Positions 1 through 8,241 of a stretch of 44,569 nucleotides of DNA are shown here, one piece after another. The stretch comes from an uncultured Clostridia bacterium (GTDB lineage Bacteria > Bacillota > Clostridia > Christensenellales > CAG-138). The notes beneath the pieces were generated by a model, which was given only the letters and a program-made list of their open reading frames with translations, was not told the origin of the DNA and did not search any database. Both the position numbers and the translations under genes were made by a program. The stretch lies in the NCBI GenBank assembly GCA_947168565.1, contig CAMVMM010000019.1, positions 1-44,569 of the forward strand, written 5' to 3'. How positions within the stretch are numbered: the first letter of the stretch is position 1; each line of letters opens with the position of its first letter.

Positions 1-3000
1 CTCGCCTATGATCGTGCCGTCGGTCGCATCCCACACCGGATTCACGGCGGTGCTGGAATCATCGTCCCACTCCGCCGCAAAGGGCTTTTCACCCTCTTTT
101 TGCGGATTATAGCTGAGGTAGCTTTCCTCGTAGTGAACGTTCGTGGCGGGAATGACGCACACGTTCAGCCACTGATACTCAACCTCCAACTCGTTGTCCG
201 GATGGTCGGGATCGCACTTCATAAGAATGCCGACCTTGAGAACGTCGGGCGAAATGCCCTTTATATCAAAGGTGAACTCAACGGTTTTCTTCGGTTCACC
301 GGAGCCCTCCGCCGGCTGCTCCTTTATCCGGTAGTCGTAGCCGATGCAGTCCGCGGAATCGACCGGCGAACGGTTTGCGGCGCGCTCAACGCTCAGCGCG
401 TAGCTCGGAAGCGTAAACTCATAGCTTTCACCCGCGATCACCTGCGAAGGCGAGTGGCTTATTCTGTTGCTGAAATCATAAACGATGTATTTGTCCTCCG
501 CGGCAACCCTCGGGGTGTTGCGCAGAGCATAGGTGGTGCAGCCAACGCCGCTCGTCCACCTGTACTTTGCTCCCGCGGAATCGGCAACGACCGAAAAATC
601 GGACCATGAGGTGCTGGGATCCGAGCCGGTGGGAACAACGTAGTTCTTTTTGCCCGTTGCCGGGTCGTTCACAAGGGCAAGACCGGTATGATCCGCAAAC
701 AGAACGGTGCTCAGATCGTTGCCGTCGCCAAGGATAAAGCCCTCGCTGCCGACGCCGAAGTGAACGTTATACGGGTAAAGGTAGTCGAAGCAGCCGTCCG
801 CACGATCCACCTCGTTTACGTATACCTGACGATCGGGAACGTCCAGATCGTTTACGTAGTAGGCAAAGGTTGCGCCCTCAAGCGTGGTCCAGTCGCCGCT
901 GTTCAAAAGGTTTCCGTCATCAACCATATCGCCCAGTGAGATCTCAAAGTCGATATCGGTGCCCGCGCCGCCGCTCAGGGCTTTATTAATAGAACTATCC
1001 TCCGGCGTGCCTACGCTGAGGTAATTATAAAACTCAAGCCCGTCCGTTTTGACCTGGAGCACGGTGCGGCAATACTGACCGCCCATGTTATCCACGTAAG
1101 TGTTGAAGTCATGCTCCCTTCCGGCATCACCATAATCGGAATAGAGCGGTATCCTGTCCAGATTCGTGAAGGTTATTTCCTTTATGGAAACGCGCACATC
1201 CTTGCGGTTCTCCAGCTCGCGTGCCTCGGCATTATCGCCGGCGGCGTCGAAATAGATGATATCTATGGTGGGGTTTCCGTTTTCGCCGCACTTGATGGTG
1301 TAGCTGCCTTCGGTCGGCCAATCCCCCTTTGTGACGGTGTTGACGTAAACGTTATTGCCTTCACGGAAGATCACCAGCTCGCCTATGGTTTTGCTGTATC
1401 CCCCTCCGACAACCTCGTCGCCGTTTACAAGCACGGTATAGGGGACCCCCGCTGTATGCTCATCAAGATAAGCGATGCGGAAATCGGTATACGGCATGGA
1501 GGCGGAGGTGTTTTCCCATTTGGTATCCAGCACCCTGTACACACCCGGTGCAAGAAAGCCCATTCCGTTCGGATTAAGGTCGCCGTCAACCATATTGATG
1601 CTTGTGGAGGCGTCCGGATAATAGTTCAGCCCGTTGAGGGTGGGCATATGCTCCGGATCGCCGTCGCGGTCCGTGATAAGGTCAACATAATCGCGCTTAT
1701 TGAGCGTGTAGGTTTTTCCGCTCACGTCCGAAGTGAACTCAAGCTGCCTGCCGTTCGGCCTATTGGCGGCCGTCAGTACGTGATTCCAATCGTAGCCCAT
1801 CCACCACCAGGTGATATCGCTGTCATTCGCCGCAAGAAAGTATTCGGATCCGGGAACGCCCGCAGAATTCTTTACCGCCCAGATCTTGGAATTTCTGGCG
1901 CTGAGCGTTTCGAGATTCGGGCAGAGTATCAGACCGATATTCGATGCGAATTCCATTGCGCCATACTTGATCGCGTCTTCCCTGCTCTCGTAATCTGCAA
2001 TAGAGTGCGCCCAGTTATACGCGCCGATGTCCGAATTATCGAACCCGTCCAGGACGATGGTTTTCAGTTTTTCGGCGTTCTCATACCTGCTGTCACGATA
2101 CCCTCCGAACATATACGCCGTGGTTTCAACGCCGACCAGCTTTTCGGCGGGCGTGAGGGTAACGCTCTCAAGGTTCGGGCTGAACGCAAACATACCGCTC
2201 AGGCTCTTCATGCCGATGATATGGATGTTTTCCATTTTGACCGTTTTGAGACTGTAGAGCGACGACAACAGACCTTTGGTTACTCTATTGCCGTCTTTTA
2301 TTGCTTCGCCGAATCCATACATGCCATCCGACCTGCCGCCAACGGTTATGTTTGACATATCGACGTATTCAAGCTGATAGCAGCCCGCGAAGGTTTCATA
2401 AAACTGGCAGCCCTCGGGAGAATACACGACCTTTCCGTTTTCGATTTTCGGAGCGCGGGTCTTGAAATTCGGATTGTTCCACACAACGCTTTTGAGCGAC
2501 GCACAGCTTTCGAACATTCTTTGAACGTTATAAAGCACACCCTCGTTTTCCCATGTGCTCAGATCGATCGACTCGAGTGCGGCGCATCTATAAAACATTC
2601 TGAGCATCTGATCCGCATTGTTTGTGCGGAAACGGGAAACGTCTATTGATTTCAGCAGCTGACACTCCGAAAACATTCTGGACAGATTATTCCTGTTGCC
2701 GGGATCATCTGTCTTGAACCAATAGTACTCGGGCATGGTGATCTCTGCAAGCTTTATGCAGTTTTCAAACATGCTGTTTGCATGGCGAACCCTTTCGGGA
2801 TTCAGGCCGGTGAGATCGACCGAAGTAAGATTGGCGCAATCCGCAAACATATACGAAAGGTTTGTGTTGTTTGTGGGCTCAATAAGAGCGGTGACAACGA
2901 CCTTTGTGATGTTGCTGCGATAGCTGTGCCAGGGCCAGTTCTCGGCAGCCGTGAAGCTCTCGCCGGAGAATCCGTTGGTTTTATTGAACCTGCCGAAGCT

Positions 3001-3348
3001 GCCGTTCGTCGGAGAAATGGTCAGCGTGCCGTCCGCGGCAAGATCCCATTTCACCGATGAATCGATGCCGAAATATCCGCCGGCGGTGGGACCCTTTTGC
3101 GGCGCCGGCTGCGGCTTTTCGGCGCCCGCCTTAAGCAGCCGGGCATAATTATCAACCGCAAATCTCAGCGTGCCGGTGAAAATATCGGTGCCTCGCAGCG
3201 ATATATGCTCGCCGGTATCGGCATACGCGCCAACCGGAACGGCGGCGACTACGAATGCCGCCGCAAGCACCAATGCAAGGGTGGAACGCAATCCACGCGC
3301 GAAAATCCCGTGGACACGGCGTGCGTGTCCTGTTGCTGTGTTTTTCAC
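1..3348 (-). CDS. Secreted BspA-like leucine-rich-repeat surface protein, 3' end outside window
   Basis: An uninterrupted frame runs from a GTG at 3348 to the window edge (1,116 codons, no stop). GGAGG lies 7 nt before the GTG. The N-terminus has basic residues, a hydrophobic stretch and an AYA-D cleavage site (about residue 44), a typical Sec signal. Residues about 140-420 carry repeated 'MF..C..L..IDLS' units (for example MFADCANLTSVDLTG and MFYRCAALESIDLSTW), the signature of the BspA/DUF285 type of LRR. The rest is Thr/Asp/Asn-rich beta-type sequence without a recognised domain. Proteins of this family are surface adhesins or matrix-binding proteins. The anchor, if there is one, lies beyond the window. 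The long plus-strand open frames here are shadows of this gene. Confidence 0.85.
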   Translation of the reverse strand, partial: MKNTATGHARRVHGIFARGLRSTLALVLAAAFVVAAVPVGAYADTGEHISLRGTDIFTGTLRFAVDNYARLLKAGAEKPQPAPQKGPTAGGYFGIDSSVKWDLAADGTLTISPTNGSFGRFNKTNGFSGESFTAAENWPWHSYRSNITKVVVTALIEPTNNTNLSYMFADCANLTSVDLTGLNPERVRHANSMFENCIKLAEITMPEYYWFKTDDPGNRNNLSRMFSECQLLKSIDVSRFRTNNADQMLRMFYRCAALESIDLSTWENEGVLYNVQRMFESCASLKSVVWNNPNFKTRAPKIENGKVVYSPEGCQFYETFAGCYQLEYVDMSNITVGGRSDGMYGFGEAIKDGNRVTKGLLSSLYSLKTVKMENIHIIGMKSLSGMFAFSPNLESVTLTPAEKLVGVETTAYMFGGYRDSRYENAEKLKTIVLDGFDNSDIGAYNWAHSIADYESREDAIKYGAMEFASNIGLILCPNLETLSARNSKIWAVKNSAGVPGSEYFLAANDSDITWWWMGYDWNHVLTAANRPNGRQLEFTSDVSGKTYTLNKRDYVDLITDRDGDPEHMPTLNGLNYYPDASTSINMVDGDLNPNGMGFLAPGVYRVLDTKWENTSASMPYTDFRIAYLDEHTAGVPYTVLVNGDEVVGGGYSKTIGELVIFREGNNVYVNTVTKGDWPTEGSYTIKCGENGNPTIDIIYFDAAGDNAEARELENRKDVRVSIKEITFTNLDRIPLYSDYGDAGREHDFNTYVDNMGGQYCRTVLQVKTDGLEFYNYLSVGTPEDSSINKALSGGAGTDIDFEISLGDMVDDGNLLNSGDWTTLEGATFAYYVNDLDVPDRQVYVNEVDRADGCFDYLYPYNVHFGVGSEGFILGDGNDLSTVLFADHTGLALVNDPATGKKNYVVPTGSDPSTSWSDFSVVADSAGAKYRWTSGVGCTTYALRNTPRVAAEDKYIVYDFSNRISHSPSQVIAGESYEFTLPSYALSVERAANRSPVDSADCIGYDYRIKEQPAEGSGEPKKTVEFTFDIKGISPDVLKVGILMKCDPDHPDNELEVEYQWLNVCVIPATNVHYEESYLSYNPQKEGEKPFAAEWDDDSSTAVNPVWDATDGTIIGE

Positions 3349-3558
3349 AATAAGCCTCCAAAAGTTATTTGACGGAGCTCGTCGAGCCGGGTATTGCTTT
3401 CGCTTTGCATTCAGCTTGCATAAGAAAAAGCGCACGAAACCGACTCCATCCGTCATTGATCCATACGCAGGCAAAAGCTTGCAGCCTGAAACCGTGTGCA
3501 AGGAGTGCAAAACAGCATTCTCACACACAATATCAATCATATTATTAATATCATTCAT

Positions 3559-3587
3559 ATTATAGGTTTCAAAAATGCGTTTGTCAA
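3559..3587 (-). promoter_or_regulatory. Sigma-A promoter of the BspA-like gene
   Basis: On the minus strand TTGACA (3587-3582), a 17-nt spacer and TATAAT (3564-3559) match the full consensus. The implied leader before the GTG at 3348 is about 200 nt, long for a simple mRNA. I recognise no riboswitch class in it. Confidence 0.75.
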
Positions 3588-3888
3588 GCGTTATCGCAGC
3601 GGCTCGAATGTTCAAAACTCGTTCGTTTTTGCGGCAAAATTGTGGCGTTCGGCGTGCAGATTTAATCTTGCTCCGCCCTCCAGCCGTGTTTCACGGCGGA
3701 ATGCGGCGGGGCGTGCTTCGCCGGCCGTTTCATCCTGCGCAGGCTTGTTTCAATTTGCGATATTGCTGCCCGCGCCGCCCCGCCCGCGCGCTTTTGAATG
3801 CCCCCCGCCCGTCACGGCGCCCTCCACCGTGCGCAGGCGTTTTAAAGACCTTTTATAAAAGGAAGCGCAATTTTCGCTCGAAACAACC
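3588..3888. other. Intergenic stretch without a recognisable gene
   Basis: This GC-rich divergent intergenic region lies between the BspA-like gene and the thiolase operon. It holds a small perfect hairpin (GCCGTG/CACGGC near 3682-3696). Open frames here lack ribosome binding sites and family resemblance. Confidence 0.5.
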
Positions 3889-3917
3889 TTGCAATTTGCC
3901 GGTAATTGTTATATACT
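3889..3917 (+). promoter_or_regulatory. Sigma-A promoter of the thiolase/CoA-transferase operon
   Basis: TTGCAA (3889-3894), a 17-nt spacer and TATACT (3912-3917) precede the thiolase start by about 75 nt. Confidence 0.7.
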
Positions 3918-3992
3918 GCTTTTATGGGCGCTTGCCCGATCAAAACCCAATACTATTCCCCGCAAAGCGGGAGATCCGGAGGTCTAAATCCA

Positions 3993-5189
3993 ATGAGAGA
4001 AATCTACGTAGTAAACTGCTGCCGCACCGCCATCGGCTCCTTCGGCGGCTCGCTCAAGGACGTTTCCGCCGCAAAGCTCGGCTCCATCGTTGTTAAAGAA
4101 GCGCTTTCGCGCGCGGGCGTTGCTCCCGAAAACGTGGACGAAGTGATGTTCGGCTGCATCCTCACCGCAGGTCTCGGCCAGAACGTGGCCCGCCAGGTCA
4201 GCCTTGGCGCGGGTCTTCCCGTTGAGGTGCCGGCATACACCGTGGGCATGGTCTGCGGCAGCGGCATGAAGAGCGTTATCGAGGGCGCGCGCGCCATCGC
4301 CTGCGGCGACGCGGAGATAGTGGTTGCCGGCGGCACCGAGAATATGTCCCAGGCGCCGTACGCGCTTCCCGCCGCACGCTGGGGCGCCAGGATGGGCAAC
4401 CATACCCTCATCGACACCATGATTTCCGACGGTCTTTGGGATGTTTACAACGATTACCACATGGGCACCACCGCCGAAAACGTTTGCGACAAGTGGCAGC
4501 TCACCCGCGAGGAGCTGGATCAGTTTGCGCTCGCTTCCCAGCTCAAGACCGAGATCGCTCAGAGCAACAACCGCTTCGACGACGAGATCGTGCCCGTTAC
4601 CATCAAGGTCAAGAAGCAGGAGGTCGAGTTTAAGAAGGACGAATTCCCCCGCGCCGGCTCTACCATCGAGGGCCTGCAGAAGCTGCGCGGCGCGTTCGCA
4701 ACCGCGGACGGCGGCAAGGGCGAGCGCGTTACTGCGGGCAACGCCTCCGGCATAAACGACGGCGCTGCGGCGCTGGTGCTTGCCTCCGGGGAAGCGGTTG
4801 AAAAATACGGCCTCAAGCCCATGGCAAAGCTGGTAAGCTGGGGTCAGGGCGGCGTGGATCCCGCGATCATGGGCGTTGGTCCCGTTCCGGCGACCCGTCA
4901 GGCGCTTGCAAAGGCGAATATGAGCATCCACGATATCGACCTTGTGGAAGCAAACGAAGCTTTCGCCGCGCAGAGCTGCGCCGTTGCCAAGGACCTTGGC
5001 TTCGATATGGAAAAGGTGAACGTAAACGGCGGCGCGATCTCCATCGGCCATCCCGTCGGCGCGAGCGGCGCGCGCATCATAGTGACTCTGCTTCACGAGA
5101 TGCTCAAGCGCGATGAGGCAAAGCACGGCCTTGCCACGCTGTGCATCGGCGGCGGCATGGGCGTTGCCACCATATTCGAAAAGTGCTGA
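3993..5189 (+). CDS. thlA: Acetyl-CoA C-acetyltransferase (thiolase)
   Basis: This 398-residue protein condenses two acetyl-CoA to acetoacetyl-CoA, or runs the reverse thiolysis, in the cytoplasm. The nucleophilic Cys is C88 in VCGSGMKS. The active-site regions [21 protein letters not shown] (catalytic His) and CIGGGMG (second Cys) are all present, and the length is normal for the family. The start at 3993 is chosen because GGAGGT lies 9 nt upstream; an ATG at 3906 in the same frame sits on the promoter. It heads an operon with both CoA-transferase subunits, pointing to acetoacetyl-CoA formation or acetoacetate use in fermentation. It is close to both ThlA of butyrate producers and AtoB. Confidence 0.95.
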   Translation: MREIYVVNCCRTAIGSFGGSLKDVSAAKLGSIVVKEALSRAGVAPENVDEVMFGCILTAGLGQNVARQVSLGAGLPVEVPAYTVGMVCGSGMKSVIEGARAIACGDAEIVVAGGTENMSQAPYALPAARWGARMGNHTLIDTMISDGLWDVYNDYHMGTTAENVCDKWQLTREELDQFALASQLKTEIAQSNNRFDDEIVPVTIKVKKQEVEFKKDEFPRAGSTIEGLQKLRGAFATADGGKGERVTAGNASGINDGAAALVLASGEAVEKYGLKPMAKLVSWGQGGVDPAIMGVGPVPATRQALAKANMSIHDIDLVEANEAFAAQSCAVAKDLGFDMEKVNVNGGAISIGHPVGASGARIIVTLLHEMLKRDEAKHGLATLCIGGGMGVATIFEKC

Positions 5190-5227
5190 TAAACCCCGTG
5201 TTTTATATAGCGTAAAGGAGAAATCTG

Positions 5228-5923
5228 ATGCCTAAATTTGTTTCAATCGAAGAAGCCGTAAAGCTCATTCCCGACGGCGCCTGCGTTATGTTCGGCGGCT
5301 TCATGGGCTGCGGCAACGCGCACCGCTTTATAGACGCGCTCTCCAAGAGCGGCGTTAAGGAGCTTACTATGATCTGCAACGACGCCTCCATGCCCGGCGG
5401 CCCGATGGGTGAGGAATACTACGGCGTGGCAAAGCTTGTTCACAACAAGCAGATCAAAAAGCTGATCGCCACCCACGTGGGTCTCAATCCCGAGGTTGCC
5501 ACCCAGAGCATGGTGGACGGCACCCTTGAGGTCATCCTCGTGCCCCAGGGCTCGCTTGCGGAGATGATCCGTGCGGGCGGCGCGGGTCTCGGCGGCGTGC
5601 TCACCCCGGCGGGCGTTGGCACCATAGTTGAGGACAACCCGCTCTGCCTCGGCAAGCAAAATATAAATGGAAGGGACTACCTGCTCATGGCGCCCGTTCA
5701 CGCCGATTTTGCCGTTATCGCCGGCGCGAAGATCGACAAGGCGGGCAACGTTTGGTACAGGGGCAACACCTCCAACTTCAACCTCGTTATGGCCACCGCT
5801 GCGGACACCGTTATAGCCGAGGCGGAGGAAATAGTTGAGGTGGGCGAGATCGAGCCCGAAAACGTGCGCACCTACGGCGTGTTTGTAGACTATGTTGTTG
5901 AGGGAGGAAAATACAATGGATAA
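5228..5923 (+). CDS. atoD: 3-oxoacid (acetate/butyrate-acetoacetate) CoA-transferase subunit A
   Basis: The 231-residue alpha subunit of a family I CoA-transferase swaps CoA between acetoacetyl-CoA (or butyryl-CoA) and acetate. The N-terminal SIEEAVKLIPDGA..MFGGFMGCGN stretch is the conserved glycine-rich start of this subunit. AAAGGAG precedes the ATG by 7 nt. It lies 38 nt after the thiolase and overlaps the start of subunit B by 8 nt, so translation of the two subunits is probably coupled. The order thiolase-A-B suggests acetoacetyl-CoA is the shared intermediate. The exact acyl substrate cannot be read from sequence; CtfA is the equivalent name in solventogenic clostridia. Confidence 0.92.
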   Translation: MPKFVSIEEAVKLIPDGACVMFGGFMGCGNAHRFIDALSKSGVKELTMICNDASMPGGPMGEEYYGVAKLVHNKQIKKLIATHVGLNPEVATQSMVDGTLEVILVPQGSLAEMIRAGGAGLGGVLTPAGVGTIVEDNPLCLGKQNINGRDYLLMAPVHADFAVIAGAKIDKAGNVWYRGNTSNFNLVMATAADTVIAEAEEIVEVGEIEPENVRTYGVFVDYVVEGGKYNG

Positions 5924-6572
5924 GGCTCAGATCAAAGGTTTTATCGCGGCTCGCGTTGCCAGGGAGCTTAAGGATGGGGACGTTGTGAACCTCGGCATCG
6001 GCCTTCCCACGCTCGTTCCGGCGTATCTTCCCGAAGGCGTTCGCGTTATCCTTCAGAGCGAGAACGGCACCATCGGCGTCGGCCCTGTGACGGATGAAAA
6101 CCGCGACCCGTTCCACGTTGTGGATGCGGGCGGCAGCCCCTCGGCGGCGGCTCCCGGCGCCTGCTTTATAGACAGCGCGTCCTCCTTCGCCCTGATTCGC
6201 GGCGGCCACGTGGACGCCACCATCCTCGGCGGCCTTGAGGTGGACGAGGAGGGCTCGCTTGCGAACTGGATCATCCCCGGCAAGAAGATGCCCGGCATGG
6301 GCGGCGCTATGGATCTGCTGGTTGGCGCGAAGAACGTTATCGTGGCCATGGAGCACACCGCAAAGGGCAACCCGAAGATACTCAAAAAGTGCCGTCTGCC
6401 CTACACCGCCGTGAAGTGCATCACCAAGATCATCACCGAAATGGGCGTTATGGAGGTTTCGGACAAGGGCCTTGTGCTCACCGAGTACAATCCCGAGTTC
6501 ACCGTGGAGCAGATCCAGCAGGCCACCGAGGCCACGCTCATCATCTCCCCCGAGCTCAAGAGCATGGTATAA
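5916..6572 (+). CDS. atoA: 3-oxoacid CoA-transferase subunit B
   Basis: This 218-residue beta subunit carries the catalytic glutamate of family I CoA-transferases: E49 in the SENG motif, followed by GxGP. The start at 5916 follows GAGGGAGG and overlaps the subunit A stop by 8 nt; an in-frame upstream ATG at 5892 lies inside subunit A and has no ribosome site. With subunit A it forms the heteromeric transferase in the cytoplasm. A strong intrinsic terminator begins 19 nt after the stop, so the operon ends here. Confidence 0.93.
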   Translation: MDKAQIKGFIAARVARELKDGDVVNLGIGLPTLVPAYLPEGVRVILQSENGTIGVGPVTDENRDPFHVVDAGGSPSAAAPGACFIDSASSFALIRGGHVDATILGGLEVDEEGSLANWIIPGKKMPGMGGAMDLLVGAKNVIVAMEHTAKGNPKILKKCRLPYTAVKCITKIITEMGVMEVSDKGLVLTEYNPEFTVEQIQQATEATLIISPELKSMV

Positions 6573-6590
6573 GCGTTCATTCCGCTTGGA

Positions 6591-6619
6591 GCCGCGCAAA
6601 AAAAGCGCGGCTTTTTTTT
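6591..6619 (+). terminator. Rho-independent terminator of the thlA-atoDA operon
   Basis: A perfect 7-bp GC stem (GCCGCGC/GCGCGGC) with an A7 loop is followed by eight T. Confidence 0.92.
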
Positions 6620-6672
6620 CAAAGCTTCGCTTGTTTTTTGCAAACAGTATTGCAAAATTGCGAATACAACTA

Positions 6673-6701
6673 TTGAAATCCGATGGATTATCTGATATAA
6701 T
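6673..6701 (+). promoter_or_regulatory. Sigma-A promoter of the aquaporin gene
   Basis: TTGAAA (6673-6678), a 17-nt spacer and a perfect TATAAT (6696-6701) lie 55 nt before the aquaporin ATG. Confidence 0.85.
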
Positions 6702-6756
6702 ACACAAATTCGATGGCGTCATGCTTCTCCGCCATCAAAAAAATGGAGGTATTATT

Positions 6757-7491
6757 ATGAACTCTCTCAAGAAGTACTTTGCCGAGTTCATCGGCACCGC
6801 CGTGCTCGTATTCATGGGCTGCGGCACCGCAATGCTCGTTGGCTGCAGCGCCCGCTTCGGCGGCGGCTACATCCTCACCGCGCTTGCGTTCGGTCTCACT
6901 ATCGTTGCCATGGCATACTGCATCGGCAACATCTCCGGCTGCCACATAAACCCCGCCGTTTCCCTGGGCGTGCTGCTCAGCGGCGGCATGAAGGTCAAGG
7001 ATTTCTGCTCCTACGTTGTGGCTCAATGTCTCGGCGCGGTTGCGGGCTCCGGTGCGCTTGCGCTCATTTTCCACCTCGGTCACGTTAAGGACATGACCTC
7101 CTCCTACGATGCGGCGGGAAAATACCTTGCCGGTCTTGGCGCAAACGGTCTTGCCGGCGTACACGGCAGTGTGATCGCCGGTCTGCTCGTTGAGATCATC
7201 CTCACCTTCATCTTCGTGATCACCATCCTGGGCGTCACCTCCAAGAAGGCGAACCACGGCAGCTTCGGCGGCCTTGTGATCGGTCTGACCCTCACCTTTG
7301 TGCATATCTTCGGCATCGGTCTCACCGGCACCTCCGTAAACCCCGCCCGCAGCTTCGGCCCCGCTCTGATCGCCCTGTTCAGGGGCAACACCGCACCCAT
7401 CGCCTCCCTGTGGATCTTCATCGTGGCTCCCCTCGTGGGCGCGGCGATCGCTGCCTGCGTCTACAAGTTCCTTGAGAAGGAAGGTAAATAA
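6757..7491 (+). CDS. aqpZ: Aquaporin Z-type water channel (MIP family)
   Basis: This 244-residue six-helix membrane channel has both half-helix motifs: NPA in HINPAVS (residues 65-67) and NPA in SVNPARS near residue 200. By alignment to AqpZ, the four selectivity-filter residues are kept: F45 in AFGLT, the His in FVHIFG, the Thr in GTSVNPARS and the Arg of NPAR. This predicts a strict water pore rather than a glycerol facilitator. TGGAGGT precedes the ATG at 6757. The gene is monocistronic, with its own promoter upstream and a hairpin downstream. Confidence 0.93.
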   Translation: MNSLKKYFAEFIGTAVLVFMGCGTAMLVGCSARFGGGYILTALAFGLTIVAMAYCIGNISGCHINPAVSLGVLLSGGMKVKDFCSYVVAQCLGAVAGSGALALIFHLGHVKDMTSSYDAAGKYLAGLGANGLAGVHGSVIAGLLVEIILTFIFVITILGVTSKKANHGSFGGLVIGLTLTFVHIFGIGLTGTSVNPARSFGPALIALFRGNTAPIASLWIFIVAPLVGAAIAACVYKFLEKEGK

Positions 7492-7553
7492 TTCAATAGT
7501 ACTAAAGGAAGTCAAGCAATTCGATAGTACAAGCTGTTTTTTAACAGACCCAT

Positions 7554-7581
7554 GCACGGATCCGCGCCCGCGGGTCCGTGC
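7554..7581 (+). terminator. Hairpin after the aquaporin gene, probable terminator
   Basis: A near-perfect stem of about 12 bp (GCACGGA/TCCGTGC outer arms plus CCGC/GCGG) is followed by only a short T-run (CTTTAT). Confidence 0.6.
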
Positions 7582-7616
7582 TTTATACTATCCCGCAGCC
7601 AAAGCTCCGCGCACAC

Positions 7617-7664
7617 ACCCCCAAGGCTTTAGACACGGGATGGTATTGCTTCGCCTTTGGGGGT
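7617..7664. other. Stem-loop in the intergenic region after aqpZ
   Basis: Arms ACCCCCAAGGC (7617-7627) and GCCTTTGGGGGT (7653-7664) pair with one bulged base around a 25-nt loop. No T-run follows and no function is recognised. The surrounding 7492-7738 has no gene. Confidence 0.45.
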
Positions 7665-7715
7665 TGGACAGTTAAAGCGGCAATTTGCAGTTTACGGTTT
7701 TGTTTCCCTTTTTTG

Positions 7716-7744
7716 TTGAAAACACGGTATGCTTCGGGTATAAT
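7716..7744 (+). promoter_or_regulatory. Sigma-A promoter of the 60-aa membrane peptide gene
   Basis: TTGAAA (7716-7721), a 17-nt spacer and TATAAT (7739-7744) lie 45 nt before the ATG. Confidence 0.8.
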
Positions 7745-7789
7745 AGAGCGTGAAAAAAGCTGCGGATATTCGCGGACAGGGAGGTAAAA

Positions 7790-7972
7790 ATGAACAGATA
7801 TTTAAAGCTTTTTCTGATGGCGGTGGGCTATGCGGCGCTGATCGCGGCCGTGACATACGTCCTATCGCTCCTGCGCGGTCAGGAATATCGCTTCAACTGG
7901 GTGATCTGCGCTGTCGGCGGCGTGCTGTTTGCGCTTATAACCGAGTTTTTCCCCGCGAACAGGCTGAGATAG
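7790..7972 (+). CDS. Small two-helix membrane protein of unknown function
   Basis: This is a 60-residue protein. It has two hydrophobic segments (about residues 5-27 and 36-53) separated by the polar stretch RGQEYRFN, and a basic C-terminus (NRLR). A perfect GGGAGGT Shine-Dalgarno and a consensus promoter support it as a real gene. I recognise no family. It is transcribed alone; the EF-G paralogue downstream has its own promoter. Confidence 0.75.
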   Translation: MNRYLKLFLMAVGYAALIAAVTYVLSLLRGQEYRFNWVICAVGGVLFALITEFFPANRLR

Positions 7973-8131
7973 AGCGGGAGGCAGGAGCGAAAGCTTCAAG
8001 GGGCGCTCAGCCGTGCGCCGATCCGCTCAAATATGCGGCAAAACCGCTCGAAGGCAGCCGAAAAGCCGCTGCCCGAAGCTCAAATATATCGCCCGCCGGC
8101 GAAAAAACCCCGAAAAAACTATTGTTTGATA

Positions 8132-8160
8132 TTGCTATTTTCACGATTTTATGATATGCT
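8132..8160 (+). promoter_or_regulatory. Probable promoter of the EF-G paralogue
   Basis: TTGCTA (8132-8137), a 17-nt spacer and TATGCT (8155-8160) lie about 80 nt before the ATG. The upstream 7973-8131 has no gene. Confidence 0.6.
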
Positions 8161-8241
8161 ATGATTTGGCATATGCGTATTTTGCGTTATATGAAAAAAG
8201 CTAACTATATTATTACCACGAGAGGGGAATAAGAAAGCAAT

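Noticed and set aside
1111-2355. Long plus-strand open frame
   Set aside because: Shadow of the BspA-like gene read on the minus strand; no ribosome site and no family-like sequence.
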